Below the pieces are notes generated by a model, which saw only the letters and a list, made by a program, of their open reading frames with translations, did not search any database and was not told the origin of the DNA. Position numbers and translations under genes: made by a program. From Ophiostoma sp. CBS 140.51 (lineage: Eukaryota > Ascomycota > Sordariomycetes > Ophiostomatales > Ophiostomataceae): a DNA stretch of 64,000 nt. Below are positions 38,401-49,133 of this stretch, piece after piece. Numbering within the stretch: the first letter of the stretch is position 1; each line of letters starts with the position of its first letter. The stretch is from the NCBI GenBank assembly GCA_029298735.1, contig JANSLP010000010.1, positions 1-64,000 of the forward strand, given 5' to 3'.

Positions 38401-38929
38401 GATTGAACTGCTTCGTTCCTTCTGTTTTTTATTATTGTTCTGGGTTCACCACCAAAAACCCAAAGGAAGAAAGGTGGGTGAGGCACTGGCTGGTGGCCGA
38501 GATGTTGGCGAGGAAGGTACGACTGAGATGCGTTACGCCATGTTTGCCCCAGCCCGGAGATACCTGCTGGCTGCTGGCAGGTACACATACGCAAGAGGCA
38601 AGCTTGCCAGGAAGGAAGCAGCCACCTTTGTTGCCTCGCTGCGGCATGCCATGCATGTTGGGATTACGTTGCTTTGCAGTGATGCAGCCAGTCTGCACCA
38701 CCTTGAACCGTCTGCACCATCAGCACCTTCCTTGCGTTTGCCCAGACTCAAAAGCGGCAACAACTTTCTTTTTCCCTGAATTCCTTCTTTTCTCTTCCCC
38801 CCATTCCATTTCTGTGATTCTTCTTCCTCATAATAAAACACTTCATATGAGCCTTTTGAGCCTTTTGTTTAAGAAACCCGGCACACCGCTTCCGATTTCC
38901 TTCAGATCGTCCACTGTGTTCCAGACATT

Positions 38930-40677
38930 CTCCTCTCCCTTTTCTACACCCTGACCCCCCTTCGTACTTTGTACTTTTGTCAACTCTTTTTTCGTCTTTC
39001 TCGTTTTCTCTTTTTCTTCCTTTCTTTTCCCCTCTTCCCTCCTCGATATTCTCTCATCCTACGACGACTACAAGTACTCCGTATTTGACCAATTTGACCA
39101 CTCAACGACCCCGGCCCAAACCGTGTCACTGTTCTGTCTCGTTCCAGACCTCTCCCCAATATTCGCCTCTCGACTACCCGGCAGTCAACTCCGTACCCCG
39201 TCTCTTCTGTCTCCTCTACGCGTCCATAGGCAACTCTCATAAACGGTCGCATTCGCCCTCCCCATCCTCGTTTATTAAAGACCCTCGGCGCCGCCCCCTT
39301 TGTGGACACAAACAAACGCCTCCTCCTTTGCGTTTTATTTTCTTTGTCAACAAAGTCAACATTAACGCCAGCGGACCCCTGGTGCCTTTATATTTCTCAC
39401 AACTCGCCTCTCACTTTCGACAACTTCTCAAACTGCCTTTGTCTCTTTTCTAGAAAAAGGGTCTGCTTTTTCTCAGCTTCCCGCGCCCCGGCAACCTGTA
39501 ACAACCACCGCCCAGGAACTCTCACCAGCTCTTGGCACCCGTCATCCGCAACCCCCTGTCCCATACAGTTTGACGACAACGCCCATACCTTTGCTACCGC
39601 GCGCTTAATCGAACGAAAAGCGCAGCCTTTCGACTTTTACTGTTCAACTTCAAGGTGAGCAACTCTCGTCCACTCGATTTCGTCTGGTCCGCATCACTTC
39701 AAGCCTCCGTTGCCTTTTTTGTTTTCTTTTTCTGTTACCCGCCTGCCCCGGTGTTTCAACTATCGCCATTGTTTCTATTTTTTATTCTTGCATCTACACT
39801 GAATCTACTTCCATCTACATCCGTCTGCTCCCCGTCTGCACGATGAACGATCGTGCGTTCTTTGTACCCCTACCTTTGTTTCCTTCTCCCCACTCCTGTG
39901 CCCCCTGGGCCTCTTTCACGGCCTCTTGCGTCGTACCTTGTCACAAAGAGAAGGGAACATTGAGGACGACAAAAAACGACAATGCGTCGTGTTCAAACTA
40001 GCAGGCAAGATGCCAGCTGCCGGATTGGAAACCGATTGTCCAATCCTTTCAAATCAACGAAGAATTGGACCCTTCTGGACTCCATTTGGCAGTCGACAAG
40101 GGCAAAAGTCACAGCCAAACATCACTTTTTGTCGGATTCCTGTGGGAATACCGGCAAAATTGACGGCAAAGTGTGCCCACCTGGATATTTGACATGTCTG
40201 TTTGACGCCGTCTCCTCTTGTTTCTATTCTTTCCCTTTCTTCCCTCGATTCCTTTTCTGTTCCTCTGCTTTATGTGCGGCGGTTTTCTGTGTTCCATTTA
40301 AAAGCTGAGAGCTCGCCATAACAGCTGGACCAGTTTGTTTGGCCTTTTCTCGGCATTTACTTTGACACAATCTCATTGTTGCACACTCACACACACACAC
40401 ACCTATTTCTGTTCTACTCTCTTTACCTTTCCAACTCAAGATATATCTCCCTCATTACACTCACCGCACAAAAAGGTCCCAAGCCCTCAATCCCCAGCAG
40501 TTCCAAGCACAGAGCTTTACTTGAAATTGCAAACCCCATCAAACTCTTGGATTTCCACCTCTACCCTTGTCATCCCCTATCACTAAATTTCACAACACTA
40601 CGACCTCTTGGAGACAACATTGAAAAAAGCGGACCTTTACTTTCATTTCTCGACGGCACTTTAAATACTAAACAACG
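38930..40677 (+). promoter_or_regulatory. Pyrimidine-rich promoter/long leader of the Ser-rich gene
   Basis: Two C/T-rich blocks (about 38960-39480 and 40200-40500) precede the ATG at 40678, with a CA repeat at about 40380-40402. A consensus-like donor, AAG followed by GTGAGC, occurs at 39655, so an intron in the leader is possible, with an acceptor such as CTCAAG near 40440. TTTAAATA lies only about 15 bases before the first ATG. Extent and transcription start are inference. Confidence 0.35.
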
Positions 40678-41262
40678 ATGCGCAGACTCTCTTCCAAGTC
40701 ACGAACACAAAGTTGGTCCACCATGAGTATCGACGCCATCATGCACTCCGTCCCGCCAAAGAGCCCGACGCTCTCGAACCGGTCCTCTCGCGACTACGAC
40801 ACCGGCTTCCCTGAGCCATTCTGCGGCAACGGCAACACCACCCTGCGGCACCCTGATGCCAACACCTCTCCCGACGCCTGCATCTCCTCTGACGACATTG
40901 CTGTGGACCGTGTTTACAACCGGTCACGGCGGACTTTCCTGCACAAGAACAAGCGGACAACTCTGAGCCACGGCAAGCTGACAGCCGCCGAGCTGCAGGC
41001 CTACAACGAGCTGTCATCCATTGTCGAGATCCCATCACGGACAGAAGCCTCGTCATCAGCAGGCTCTCTGCGTACGGACTCGCGAATGTCTAAGGATGGC
41101 GGTGAGAGCCTGAACCGGCCCTCTACCTCCGCGCACGGCGAATTGAGTGGCCTCAACGGCACTCTCGGCCGCTCTAGCAGCGTCAGCAGCCGGCCTACGA
41201 CCTCACACAGTGGATTCCACCGTAGCGGCACCTTGTTCCGCAAATTCAGACACCACGACTAG
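40678..41262 (+). CDS. Ser-rich hypothetical protein
   Basis: Single exon of 194 residues, not recognised. It is hydrophilic and rich in Ser, Thr and Arg, with no signal peptide or membrane segment. Codons strongly prefer C/G at third positions, unlike the flanks, which supports it as real. Features include a basic patch NRSRRTFLHKNKRTTL in the middle, a conserved-looking KLTAAELQAYNELSS helix, repeated SS/RP(S/T)TS motifs and a basic end FRKFRHHD. The pattern suggests a disordered, phosphorylatable protein. A second ATG at 40723 has a better context (CCACCATGAG) and would give 179 residues. It follows a long pyrimidine-rich leader. Confidence 0.7.
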   Translation: MRRLSSKSRTQSWSTMSIDAIMHSVPPKSPTLSNRSSRDYDTGFPEPFCGNGNTTLRHPDANTSPDACISSDDIAVDRVYNRSRRTFLHKNKRTTLSHGKLTAAELQAYNELSSIVEIPSRTEASSSAGSLRTDSRMSKDGGESLNRPSTSAHGELSGLNGTLGRSSSVSSRPTTSHSGFHRSGTLFRKFRHHD

Positions 41263-41949
41263 AAGTGTGTTCGTTTCTGGACCCTGAGATGCTGGCCAGC
41301 ACTACAAGCACCGCAAGCACCGCAGTCACAACAGGGACAACAAAGGTCGCGCGCGTTCGCTGGCTACCTAGCAGGTATGATGTGCTGCACAGCCATCATA
41401 CAAACGGCCCCGTCGGCCTGAACAACAGCTTTCCTTCACTTTACGTTACGCCTCGGAGTTTTATGTTGGATATTTTTGGGTTTTATTGCATATTTTGTTT
41501 GGAAAACAACTCTTGGAAAGCGAGGCAAAAGGGCGTTGCTTTATTTTTCTTCTTACGACGCTTTACGACTGCCTTTTGCTATTTCTCCTTTTACTGGATT
41601 TTTATCTGTCATTAATTTTTCTCGATCACGCACGCCACAATTGCTGCTCTACAACGATCGCTCTTTTTCTTTGTATTTACACCTCAAAACTGCTCCTCCT
41701 ACTGGATAGGATGTCAAACGCTTCACAGCGGAATATTAACGCTATTACTAGCCACTGTTTTTTACTCGAAAATGAATGAATGTGATGCAATAAAATGAAG
41801 ATGCAATGTTGCTATGGAAAGTTGTAAGCCGTAACCACTGTGCCAATGTCCTACAAAGCACAAACAACGCTATCCCACAATTGAGAACCCCTCATCACCC
41901 CACAATCATGATCATGTCTGAGCCCATCGTTCCATCGTTCTGTCATTCT
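41263..41949. other. Convergent intergenic region
   Basis: 3' flanks of the Ser-rich gene (plus) and the hydroxyisourate hydrolase gene (minus). T-rich on the plus strand at 41460-41640. Nothing else recognised. Confidence 0.7.
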
Positions 41950-42477
41950 TCAGCTGCCACGGTACGTCGTGTACGAAAAGGGGTTCAGTAGCAGCGGCAC
42001 ATGGTAGTGCTGGCCCGCCGCCACCCGGAACGTCACCGCCACCTCGGGGAAAAAGGCCTTGCCCGCACCGTAGTACCCGTCCGTGTCGAAACGCAGCGTC
42101 CACGTCGTCGGCGGGATCACCGTCTCTTCGCCGGCCACAGATGCCGCCGCCTCGGCCTCGGCCTTGCCTAGCACGTCGTCTAGAGTGTACACGGGGACAT
42201 CGCCTGAGGCGTTGGATGCCGAGTACGGCAGCCAGACGGCGACGCGGCCATCTTCGTTGGTCTGCGACTCAAAAACCTGCGTGGCCTGGCCGTGGTGGTG
42301 GCTGTGGGGTGGGGTCTCCAAAGGAGCGGCGGAGGCCGAGGCGCCGTTCGTCGTTGTCGAAGTACTCGATAACGAAGACGGCGACGGAGTGACGAGCTCG
42401 AGGCGGACACGGACACCGGTGGCCGGTTTGCCCTGGGCCGTGTCGAGGATATGGCAGGTGATGCGGTCCTTTGCCAT
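41950..42477 (-). CDS. 5-hydroxyisourate hydrolase (transthyretin-like)
   Basis: Single exon, 175 residues. Hydrolyses 5-hydroxyisourate to OHCU in urate degradation after urate oxidase. Diagnostic residues are all present: His9 in ITCHILDTAQGKPA, the Arg of LRFDT, His in HYHVPLLLNPFSY and the C-terminal YRGS tetrapeptide (172-175) that distinguishes this enzyme from transthyretin. It is longer than the usual 110-140 residues because of a low-complexity Ser/Thr/Ala/His insert at about residues 30-68 (including HSHHH) and an Ala/Glu-rich loop at about 105-125; both would lie in surface loops. No N-terminal peroxisome signal is evident and the C-terminus is not a canonical PTS1. An upstream Met-less extension of the frame was ignored; the ATG at 42477 begins exactly at the family N-terminus. 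No other urate gene is nearby. Confidence 0.95.
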   Translation of the reverse strand: MAKDRITCHILDTAQGKPATGVRVRLELVTPSPSSLSSTSTTTNGASASAAPLETPPHSHHHGQATQVFESQTNEDGRVAVWLPYSASNASGDVPVYTLDDVLGKAEAEAAASVAGEETVIPPTTWTLRFDTDGYYGAGKAFFPEVAVTFRVAAGQHYHVPLLLNPFSYTTYRGS

Positions 42478-43885
42478 GGTGGTCGATGTGGTCGAAATGA
42501 GGCTGAAAAAGGTGAGACTAAAAGAGGAGAATGATAGTCGAGATGTGAGATGTGGAAGTGAAAGAGAAAAGAAAGAGCGTCGACATTTAAGAAAGAGCAC
42601 AGACGTCAAAGAACGAGGCTGTAAAGTTGAAGGGGAGGGGAAGACAGATAAAAAGAGCTCAAAAGAAAAAGTCTAGAACTTTTCTTCAAGTCCTAGTTCT
42701 TGGTACAAGTATCACCGTAGAATGGCAGTTGCAAGGCGGAGGACTCCGGCCTCCGCACGAGGGATGTGTTGGGCTCAGCCGCGCCAGCTGTGTGCAGAAA
42801 GGCAGAAAGAGGGGCAGTCCACAGTTACGGTTTTTGGAGAAGTGACAGCATACAGTGCGGGGCAGATTCTGTTCGCACGCATACTGTGTGCCTTGAAGCC
42901 CTGATCAGCCACATGGATGCAGCCACTGCAACACACGCGGCCGTTGTAGGGGTGTTATTAGGCCTGGATTTAGTGGTCAAAATCGGGTCCAATAGCTGTG
43001 CTGTCTCCTGTGGCCCACAACGGCTGGCGCCTTCCCGCGCAAAAAGTCGAGTCAACGAGCCAACGAGAGCAAAGCAGCAGCCAAGATCTGGCAGGACACA
43101 GTAAAAAGGGGGGATGCGCAAAACGCGCCTCTTTCCCTATTGTGGACAGGTAATATGTATTCCTAGCTGCCCTTTTTGCATGTGTGTCCTTCCCCAGAGT
43201 CGCGCCTTCTGCCGGGACAGTCGGACGGCACGGAGGTTCTGTAAAAGGCAAGCTGTTGTCTATTTCATATGCTCTCATATGCTCTTGCCAATTAAGGCGA
43301 GAAGAGTCGAGGAAGGAGGAGAAGCAAAAGAACAACGTAAATCTAAAGGGGGCTCCTCTTTTCTGTATCTACTAAAATCATCTCGTCTTCTTTTCTTCTT
43401 TTTTTCTCCTTCTCCAGACAGCCTCTCCCTGCCGTTGGATCGCAGTCTTAGCTCGTGGGCGCGACGTATTCGCCGTCTCATTATCCACTACTGGCTTTTT
43501 TTAGCCTCTTGCCCATTACGTTGCTTCTCCATACTATTTTGCTCCCTGTTCGGTTTGGACGGCAAGCCTCGCCAAGTCACTCCGTATTCTTTTGAGTTTG
43601 TGTTTTTGGTACATAGGAAAAGGGGGGCGGTCGTTCATCTCTTTTTGATTCTATCGTTCGTTCGTCTGTCTTACCATTGTCTTTTTTGCGTGTATCTTTG
43701 ATTTCGACTTCGATCCGGCCACGTCCAGGCTCTTCCATTGTCCGAATATATTTGACAGCTATCGACACCTATCCCTTTTCGATTTTGACCCTCCCTTCCG
43801 TCGACCTCGTCTCCTCATCTCCCCGTCTCCCCATCTTCCCCATCTCCCCTCGTCACCAGCCGGCAATGCTCGCGCAGACGCGCCA
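42478..43885. other. Divergent promoter region
   Basis: Lies between divergently transcribed hydroxyisourate hydrolase (minus) and GH47 mannosidase (plus). The right 500 bases are C/T-rich on the plus strand, as expected for the mannosidase leader, and 42480-42670 is purine-rich on the plus strand, as expected for the hydrolase leader. No defined sites assigned. Confidence 0.65.
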
Positions 43886-46194
43886 ATGAACAATCGCGAT
43901 CCCTTTGGCCTGCACCGAAACCCAACCATTGGCATCCTGCGCGCAACTGCGACCCAGGCTGCCCTCGAATTCCGTGTACGAGCCATCGAGGCCGGCGCCC
44001 AGGCGCTCGAGAAAGGAAAAGAAGTCCGGCAGGTTGTGGAGAGTGCCGTCGAGAACGCGCTCGAGACTGCTGCTACTGCCGCAACAGCTGCTGCCTCTAC
44101 CACTACTTTCACGACACCCACACCCGACGACATGGCGTTTTCTGTGCCGCGCAACGTGCCTTCGTTCACCGACCCCCAACGGCAAGCGGAGGACCACTTT
44201 TGGGCTGCAGCGACACGACGACCAGGCGCTGGTAACAACGCAGCTGGAGGAAACAAGGGAATAATAGGTGCCGCTGGCGATTTGTTGGATGCGGCAACCG
44301 GCGGCCGGAATCGCCAGTCACTGCCCATGTACAAGGACAAGCCCTACGGCTATCCGGCGTCGCAGCGCGCCCGGCCATGGTACCGGCGGAAACGCGTGCT
44401 GCTTCTGCTGCTGTTGGGACTCTTTTCGTTCCTGTACTACCGCGGCTGGTTTGAGAAGCACCGGGAGCGCGTGCCGCTGCGTGGATGGACCTGGTCGAGC
44501 AAGGAGGAGAAGTCGCGCGGCAAGGTGGACTGGCTTAGCCGGCGTGAGCGTGTTGTTGAGGCCTTTGAGCTGAGTTGGGATGCCTACGAGCGGTATGCAT
44601 GGGGTAAGTACGCCACCAGCTTTATCTAAGGTCCGCAGGAGACATCTAACACACAACAGGCCAGGACGAGTTCTACCCCGAGTCGAAGCGCGGCCGGTTC
44701 ATGGCTCCCCAGGGTCTGGGCTGGATCATTGTCGATTCTCTCGACACCATGATGCTCATGAACCTGACGAGCCGTTTGACGCATGCCCGTGAGTGGGTGT
44801 CCAAGTCTCTGACATGGGACCAGGACCAGGACGTCAACACGTTCGAAACGACCATTCGTATGATGGGCGGCCTGCTGTCTGCCCACTATCTCTCCAACGA
44901 ATACCCCGACATGGCGCCCTTGACCGAGAAGCAGCTCTCCAGCACGGGTGGCGAGGACTTGTACCTGGAAAAGGCTAAGGACCTGGCTGACCGCCTGCTG
45001 TCGGCTTTTGACAGCCCTACGGGTCTCCCTTGGTCCAGCGTCAACATTGGCAAGTCCGAGGCGATCCCGGCGCATGACAACTCTGGGTCCGCTTCGACGG
45101 CCGAGGCCACGACACTGCAGCTCGAGTTCAAGTACTTGGCCAAGCTGACGGGCGAGAAGCTTTTCTGGGACAAGGTCGAGCATGTGATGGAGGTGGTGGA
45201 CGAGCGTAGTCGCGCCTTTGAGGGCCTGGTCCCCATTTTCATCAGCCCCAAGACGGGTTCGTTTATGGGCCAGAACATCCGTCTGGGCAGCCGTGGCGAC
45301 TCCTACTACGAATACCTCATCAAGCAGTACCTGCAGACTAACAAGAAGGAGCCCGTCTACCAGGAGATGTGGGTGGAGGCCTTGGCCGCCGTCCGCAAGC
45401 ACCTTGTCACCTACACCGACAAGTTCCACTACACCATCATTGGTGAGCGCCCAGACGGTCTCCTGCGCCCGCTTTCGCCCAAGATGGACCACCTGGTGTG
45501 CTTCATGCCGGGCACCATCGCCCTGGCCGCCACCGAGGGTCTCCCGCTGGCCGAAGCGCGCAAGCAAAAGTGGTGGACATCCCGCCACGACGCCGACATG
45601 AAGCTGGCGCACGAGCTGACGCAGACCTGCTGGGGCACGTACAAATACATGGCCACAGGTCTTGCCGCCGAGATTACCCACTTCAAAATCTCCGACCCGC
45701 CCCTGCCCGCGACCGCATCCCACCGCACCCCGCCGTCGACCTTTGACATGGCCCCCGACGCGCCCTGGCGCTACGACTTTGAGGTCAAGCCGCTCGACCG
45801 CCACAACCTGCAGCGGCCCGAAACCGTCGAGAGTTTGTTTTACATGTGGCGCATCACGGGAGATGTCATGTACCGCGAGTGGGGCTGGGAAATGTTCAAG
45901 TCGTTTATGAACTACACGGCCGTCGACGAGGGCGGTGGATTCACCAGTCTGACCAACGCCAACGTCATCCCCCCTGTTGGCCGCGACAACATGGAGAGTT
46001 TCTGGCTGGCCGAGACGCTCAAGTATTTCTATCTGCTGTTCTCGCCCAACGATGTCCTGCCCCTCGATAAGGTGGTCATCAACACCGAGGCGCACCCGTT
46101 CCCGCGCTTCGATATGGGCCCGCTCTTTTACACGGGCTGGAAGCGGAAGCCGGCCGGCTACATCGCCCCTGCTTCATCACCGCATGTTGCATAG
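43886..46194 (+). CDS. GH47 mannosyl-oligosaccharide alpha-1,2-mannosidase
   Basis: Exons 43886-44603 and 44660-46194 encode 750 residues. The 56-nt intron has donor GTAAGT, branch TCTAAC and acceptor ACAACAG and joins AWG to QDEFYP. Class I mannosidase trims alpha-1,2-mannose from Man9GlcNAc2 in the ER or Golgi using Ca2+. A type II anchor (RVLLLLLLGLFSFLYYRGW, about 169-187) follows an unusually long, Ala-rich cytosolic part of about 165 residues. The GH47 domain starts near 205 (ERVVEAFELSWDAYERYAWG) and contains GLGWIIVDSLDTMML, SASTAEATTLQLEFKYLAKL and the Ca2+-binding Thr of NTEAHPF near 714. The catalytic domain resembles ER mannosidase I more than secreted Aspergillus-type 1,2-mannosidases. 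Flanked by a pyrimidine-rich leader. The N-terminal length is unusual; whether MNS1-like or Golgi-type is uncertain. Confidence 0.96.
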
Positions 46195-49133
46195 AACATA
46201 TGATCAGAACGAATTGATAAAGGCGAACGGGATGAGTGTCGCCGCGCATCAAGGTAGTGGCCCACATAGTTGTTTGCGCCCCTATTATTGTTTTGAGTAG
46301 CCGGTTTCTTTGGCGTTTATATCAGATTTGTGCATTGCTTTGATAAAGAGAGAGATAAAAAGAAGTAAAGAAGAAAAAAAGCATGAGGCGGTTGTTTGTG
46401 AAATTTGATGGGATTCCGTACATGTATATCATTTGGTTAACAGCGATACGAGGCACACTTAGATACGGCCTCAAATAAAAGGAGAAGGCAGGACGATACT
46501 TGAGTACTTTGTCCTATGTACTTTTTCATGTATTTCGTACCTTGTCCACCATAGAACATTGATGTCCTGCTTTTCCCGATGCACCCGTATTTGGGAAGGC
46601 GCAATCGCAGTTGCGTATGTGAATTCTGTGAATTTCATGAAGCACCTGCCTCGTTCAGTAAAAGCTTTGACCAGGGGGCTTTGAACTATGCCGTAGCGAG
46701 AGTGAGAATTTACCAAAGCAACAGACGGCAAGGGATAACAGAGGCTAGGAAAAAACCGTTGCATCTCGTAAGGTACCGCTGTCAATCCCTCAAGCGCTAA
46801 CAAGGAAGGCGAAAAATCAAGATACGTCCGACTATCAGACGTCACCTGCTAACATTTTCTGTTCGAGAATGGACTTCCATGTTATGATAAACAATAAAAG
46901 AGATGAAAGTGGCTACGGTGTGGAAGCTTGAAAGAGGGATGAAAGGCGAGTTTCTTGATAATGAAAGACACAAGGAGTCGGAATGAGAGATGTTTAAGGA
47001 GAGGCATAAAACAAGGGGTGGCAAGGGCGACTGATAACAAGCACATAAGATACAACAACAAATACAAATGGCAGGAACTACGGAGCAGGCCGTGCACAAA
47101 GGATTCGGGGTGCTGAAAAGAACGCAAACGGAACAAAAGAGGAGGCAAATTGATGCAAGGGAAAGGAAAGATTGAGTATTTTTGTTTTTGTTTTCTCTCG
47201 CCTCGTCGACTTTTATCATCGTCTCAGTCGCCTCGTTTTTCAGATCGAAGCTTGAGTGGGTCTTCTCGATGCAATCTGTTCAGTGCCTTTCGTGCCTTTC
47301 GTGCCTTTCCCGGTTCCATTCACACGGGAATGGAGCAGAGTTGCTTCGAGAAAGTGCTCCTCCTTTCCCTCTTTTTTTGTTGAGAGCCTTCCCTGCTGCC
47401 GAGCGATAGTGAAAAAAGACCAGAAAAAGAAAGAAAAGGGCGACATTCAGAGGGGGACGGCGTGAACCCACTGCCAGCGTAACGGTAATCCGTGTGTCTG
47501 TGTGCAGCGGAAAAGGAAAGGCTCTAGAACAGAAGCGAGAGAGCGATTTCCTGGGACTGGGACAGGCTGGGCTGAGGAAGGTGCAAAGGCACGACACACA
47601 CAAGAGAAGGAAGGAGACAGGGGACCTCGACAGAAGTGGAGTAAAAACTGCAGCGGGTATCCAACCCAATGGACAGGAAAGACAACGTCGTGCAGGTCAC
47701 AACCCCAGCCCCTCTCGAAGCCTCTTGTTGTGCATATTTGTGATTGTTTTTGAGTTGTTAATTCTATGCGCCTTTTCGTCACTTTGAACGACAGATAACA
47801 GCGTCGAAAAGGTCTGCCGTGCCTCTGCATAAAACTGACGCTATCAAAGGGTCGTTCTTGCCGGTTCTGCTTCGCTACCACGTTAATTTTCTGTGGTTCT
47901 TTGTTGGTTCGCTCTTTCTTGGCTCACTTTTGCACTTACTGCCTTATCGCGCGCCTTCCCTCCCACGCACGCCGGCCCCCCATTTATCTTCCCCTTCGTT
48001 CTTTCCCGCTCTGGCAGTGGTGTTGTTTCTAGGATATCGTCGTTTGAGCTCAGAGAAATAGCAGGTGCTAAAAACAAACTAGGGCCTGGCCAGTAAGAGC
48101 ACTAAAGAAGGAAGGAGCGAACGAGGCCCGACTCGCCTGGTTGTTCTTTCCCTTGTCTGCAACAGCAAGGCGAGAGAGCCCACGCCCCCAGATTGAGAAA
48201 GGACCCAGTTCTTTGCACTTTGAGGCACACTAGCACCACCACCGCACCTCTTTCCGCTCTCCACCCTTTTTTCTACTTCCCACCCGCCTCTCGTGTCTTT
48301 CGCTCCTCCTCTTTCTCGATCTTCTTTCTCTCCTCTACCTCGTTTTACAACCGCAAAACACACAAGATCGCCAAACACGCCGAGCATCGAGTGCGCCGTC
48401 CACTCGTGTCGTTTCGCACCGACCTTACACTTCCCTTCAGACATGGTACCTGCAGGGGCCGATATGGCGACAGCGTGAACCCGCAAAAAGTCAGCATATT
48501 AAAACGACACGAGTCAGCCAAAGCCGATAAGAGACAACATTGGGAATCATCCCCAGGAAAACGCGAAAATAAATTGCACATCACAGATCACCACGATAGC
48601 TGCATCCTTGACAGCTGTGCATTCGACACACGTCTCTCCCTTTCGACAAGCCACAGCGCGCCGTGCCGTTTCGTATCCAGGGCGCATTGAAGGCGTGTTT
48701 TTACTCTTATCTTTACGCCCCGTTTCTTTCTCTCCCTTCGACGTCTCTTCCTCTTCTCCGATATATGACCACCCCGATTGTCCCCATTGTCTTTTCACCC
48801 ACAAAGCGCACGACCTCAACGACTACGGCGTTCAACAACACGACTTGTGAATTCTAAACGACCACTATCTGCATTTATCTCTGTTTCTACACTCGACAAG
48901 CGACACCGCCGATAGCAACGACCGAGACGATAGCAAAGGCATCTTTAGCCAAGACGAACAGCGCTTAGCGACAGCACTGGCGAGCGACCAATTGATATAC
49001 GACCTATCTTTGAACAAACCGCAGGTGACCAGAACGGCACAACGATCGAGCGGTGTGTGACCGCCCTTTTGCGTTCCCCGAGAGACCTACACGACGAACG
49101 AAGTCTTATCTCATACCAAACAACTCAGCTCCA
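46195..49133. other. 2.9-kb spacer and permease promoter
   Basis: 3' flank of the mannosidase, then sequence without a recognised gene. A 9-bp repeat lies at 47283. Purine-rich blocks at 47400-47670 and C/T-rich blocks at 48240-48470 and 48700-48800 on the plus strand suggest promoter and leader of the downstream permease. Confidence 0.6.
47283..47309. repeat. 9-bp tandem repeat GTGCCTTTC, 3 copies
   Basis: Three perfect consecutive copies of GTGCCTTTC in noncoding sequence. Confidence 0.85.

Larger units (their letters stand above)
34385..40677. other. 6.3-kb spacer without a recognised gene
   Basis: Contains the methyltransferase promoter at left and the leader of the Ser-rich gene at right. 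Open frames up to 189 codons overlap antisense to one another and show no family motif. A 9-bp tandem repeat lies at 35371. From about 38930 rightward the plus strand becomes C/T-rich. Confidence 0.55.

Noticed and set aside
44626..46095. 489-codon minus-strand open frame
   Set aside because: It is the antisense shadow of the GH47 mannosidase second exon, rich in His/Val/Gln as expected from complementary codons.
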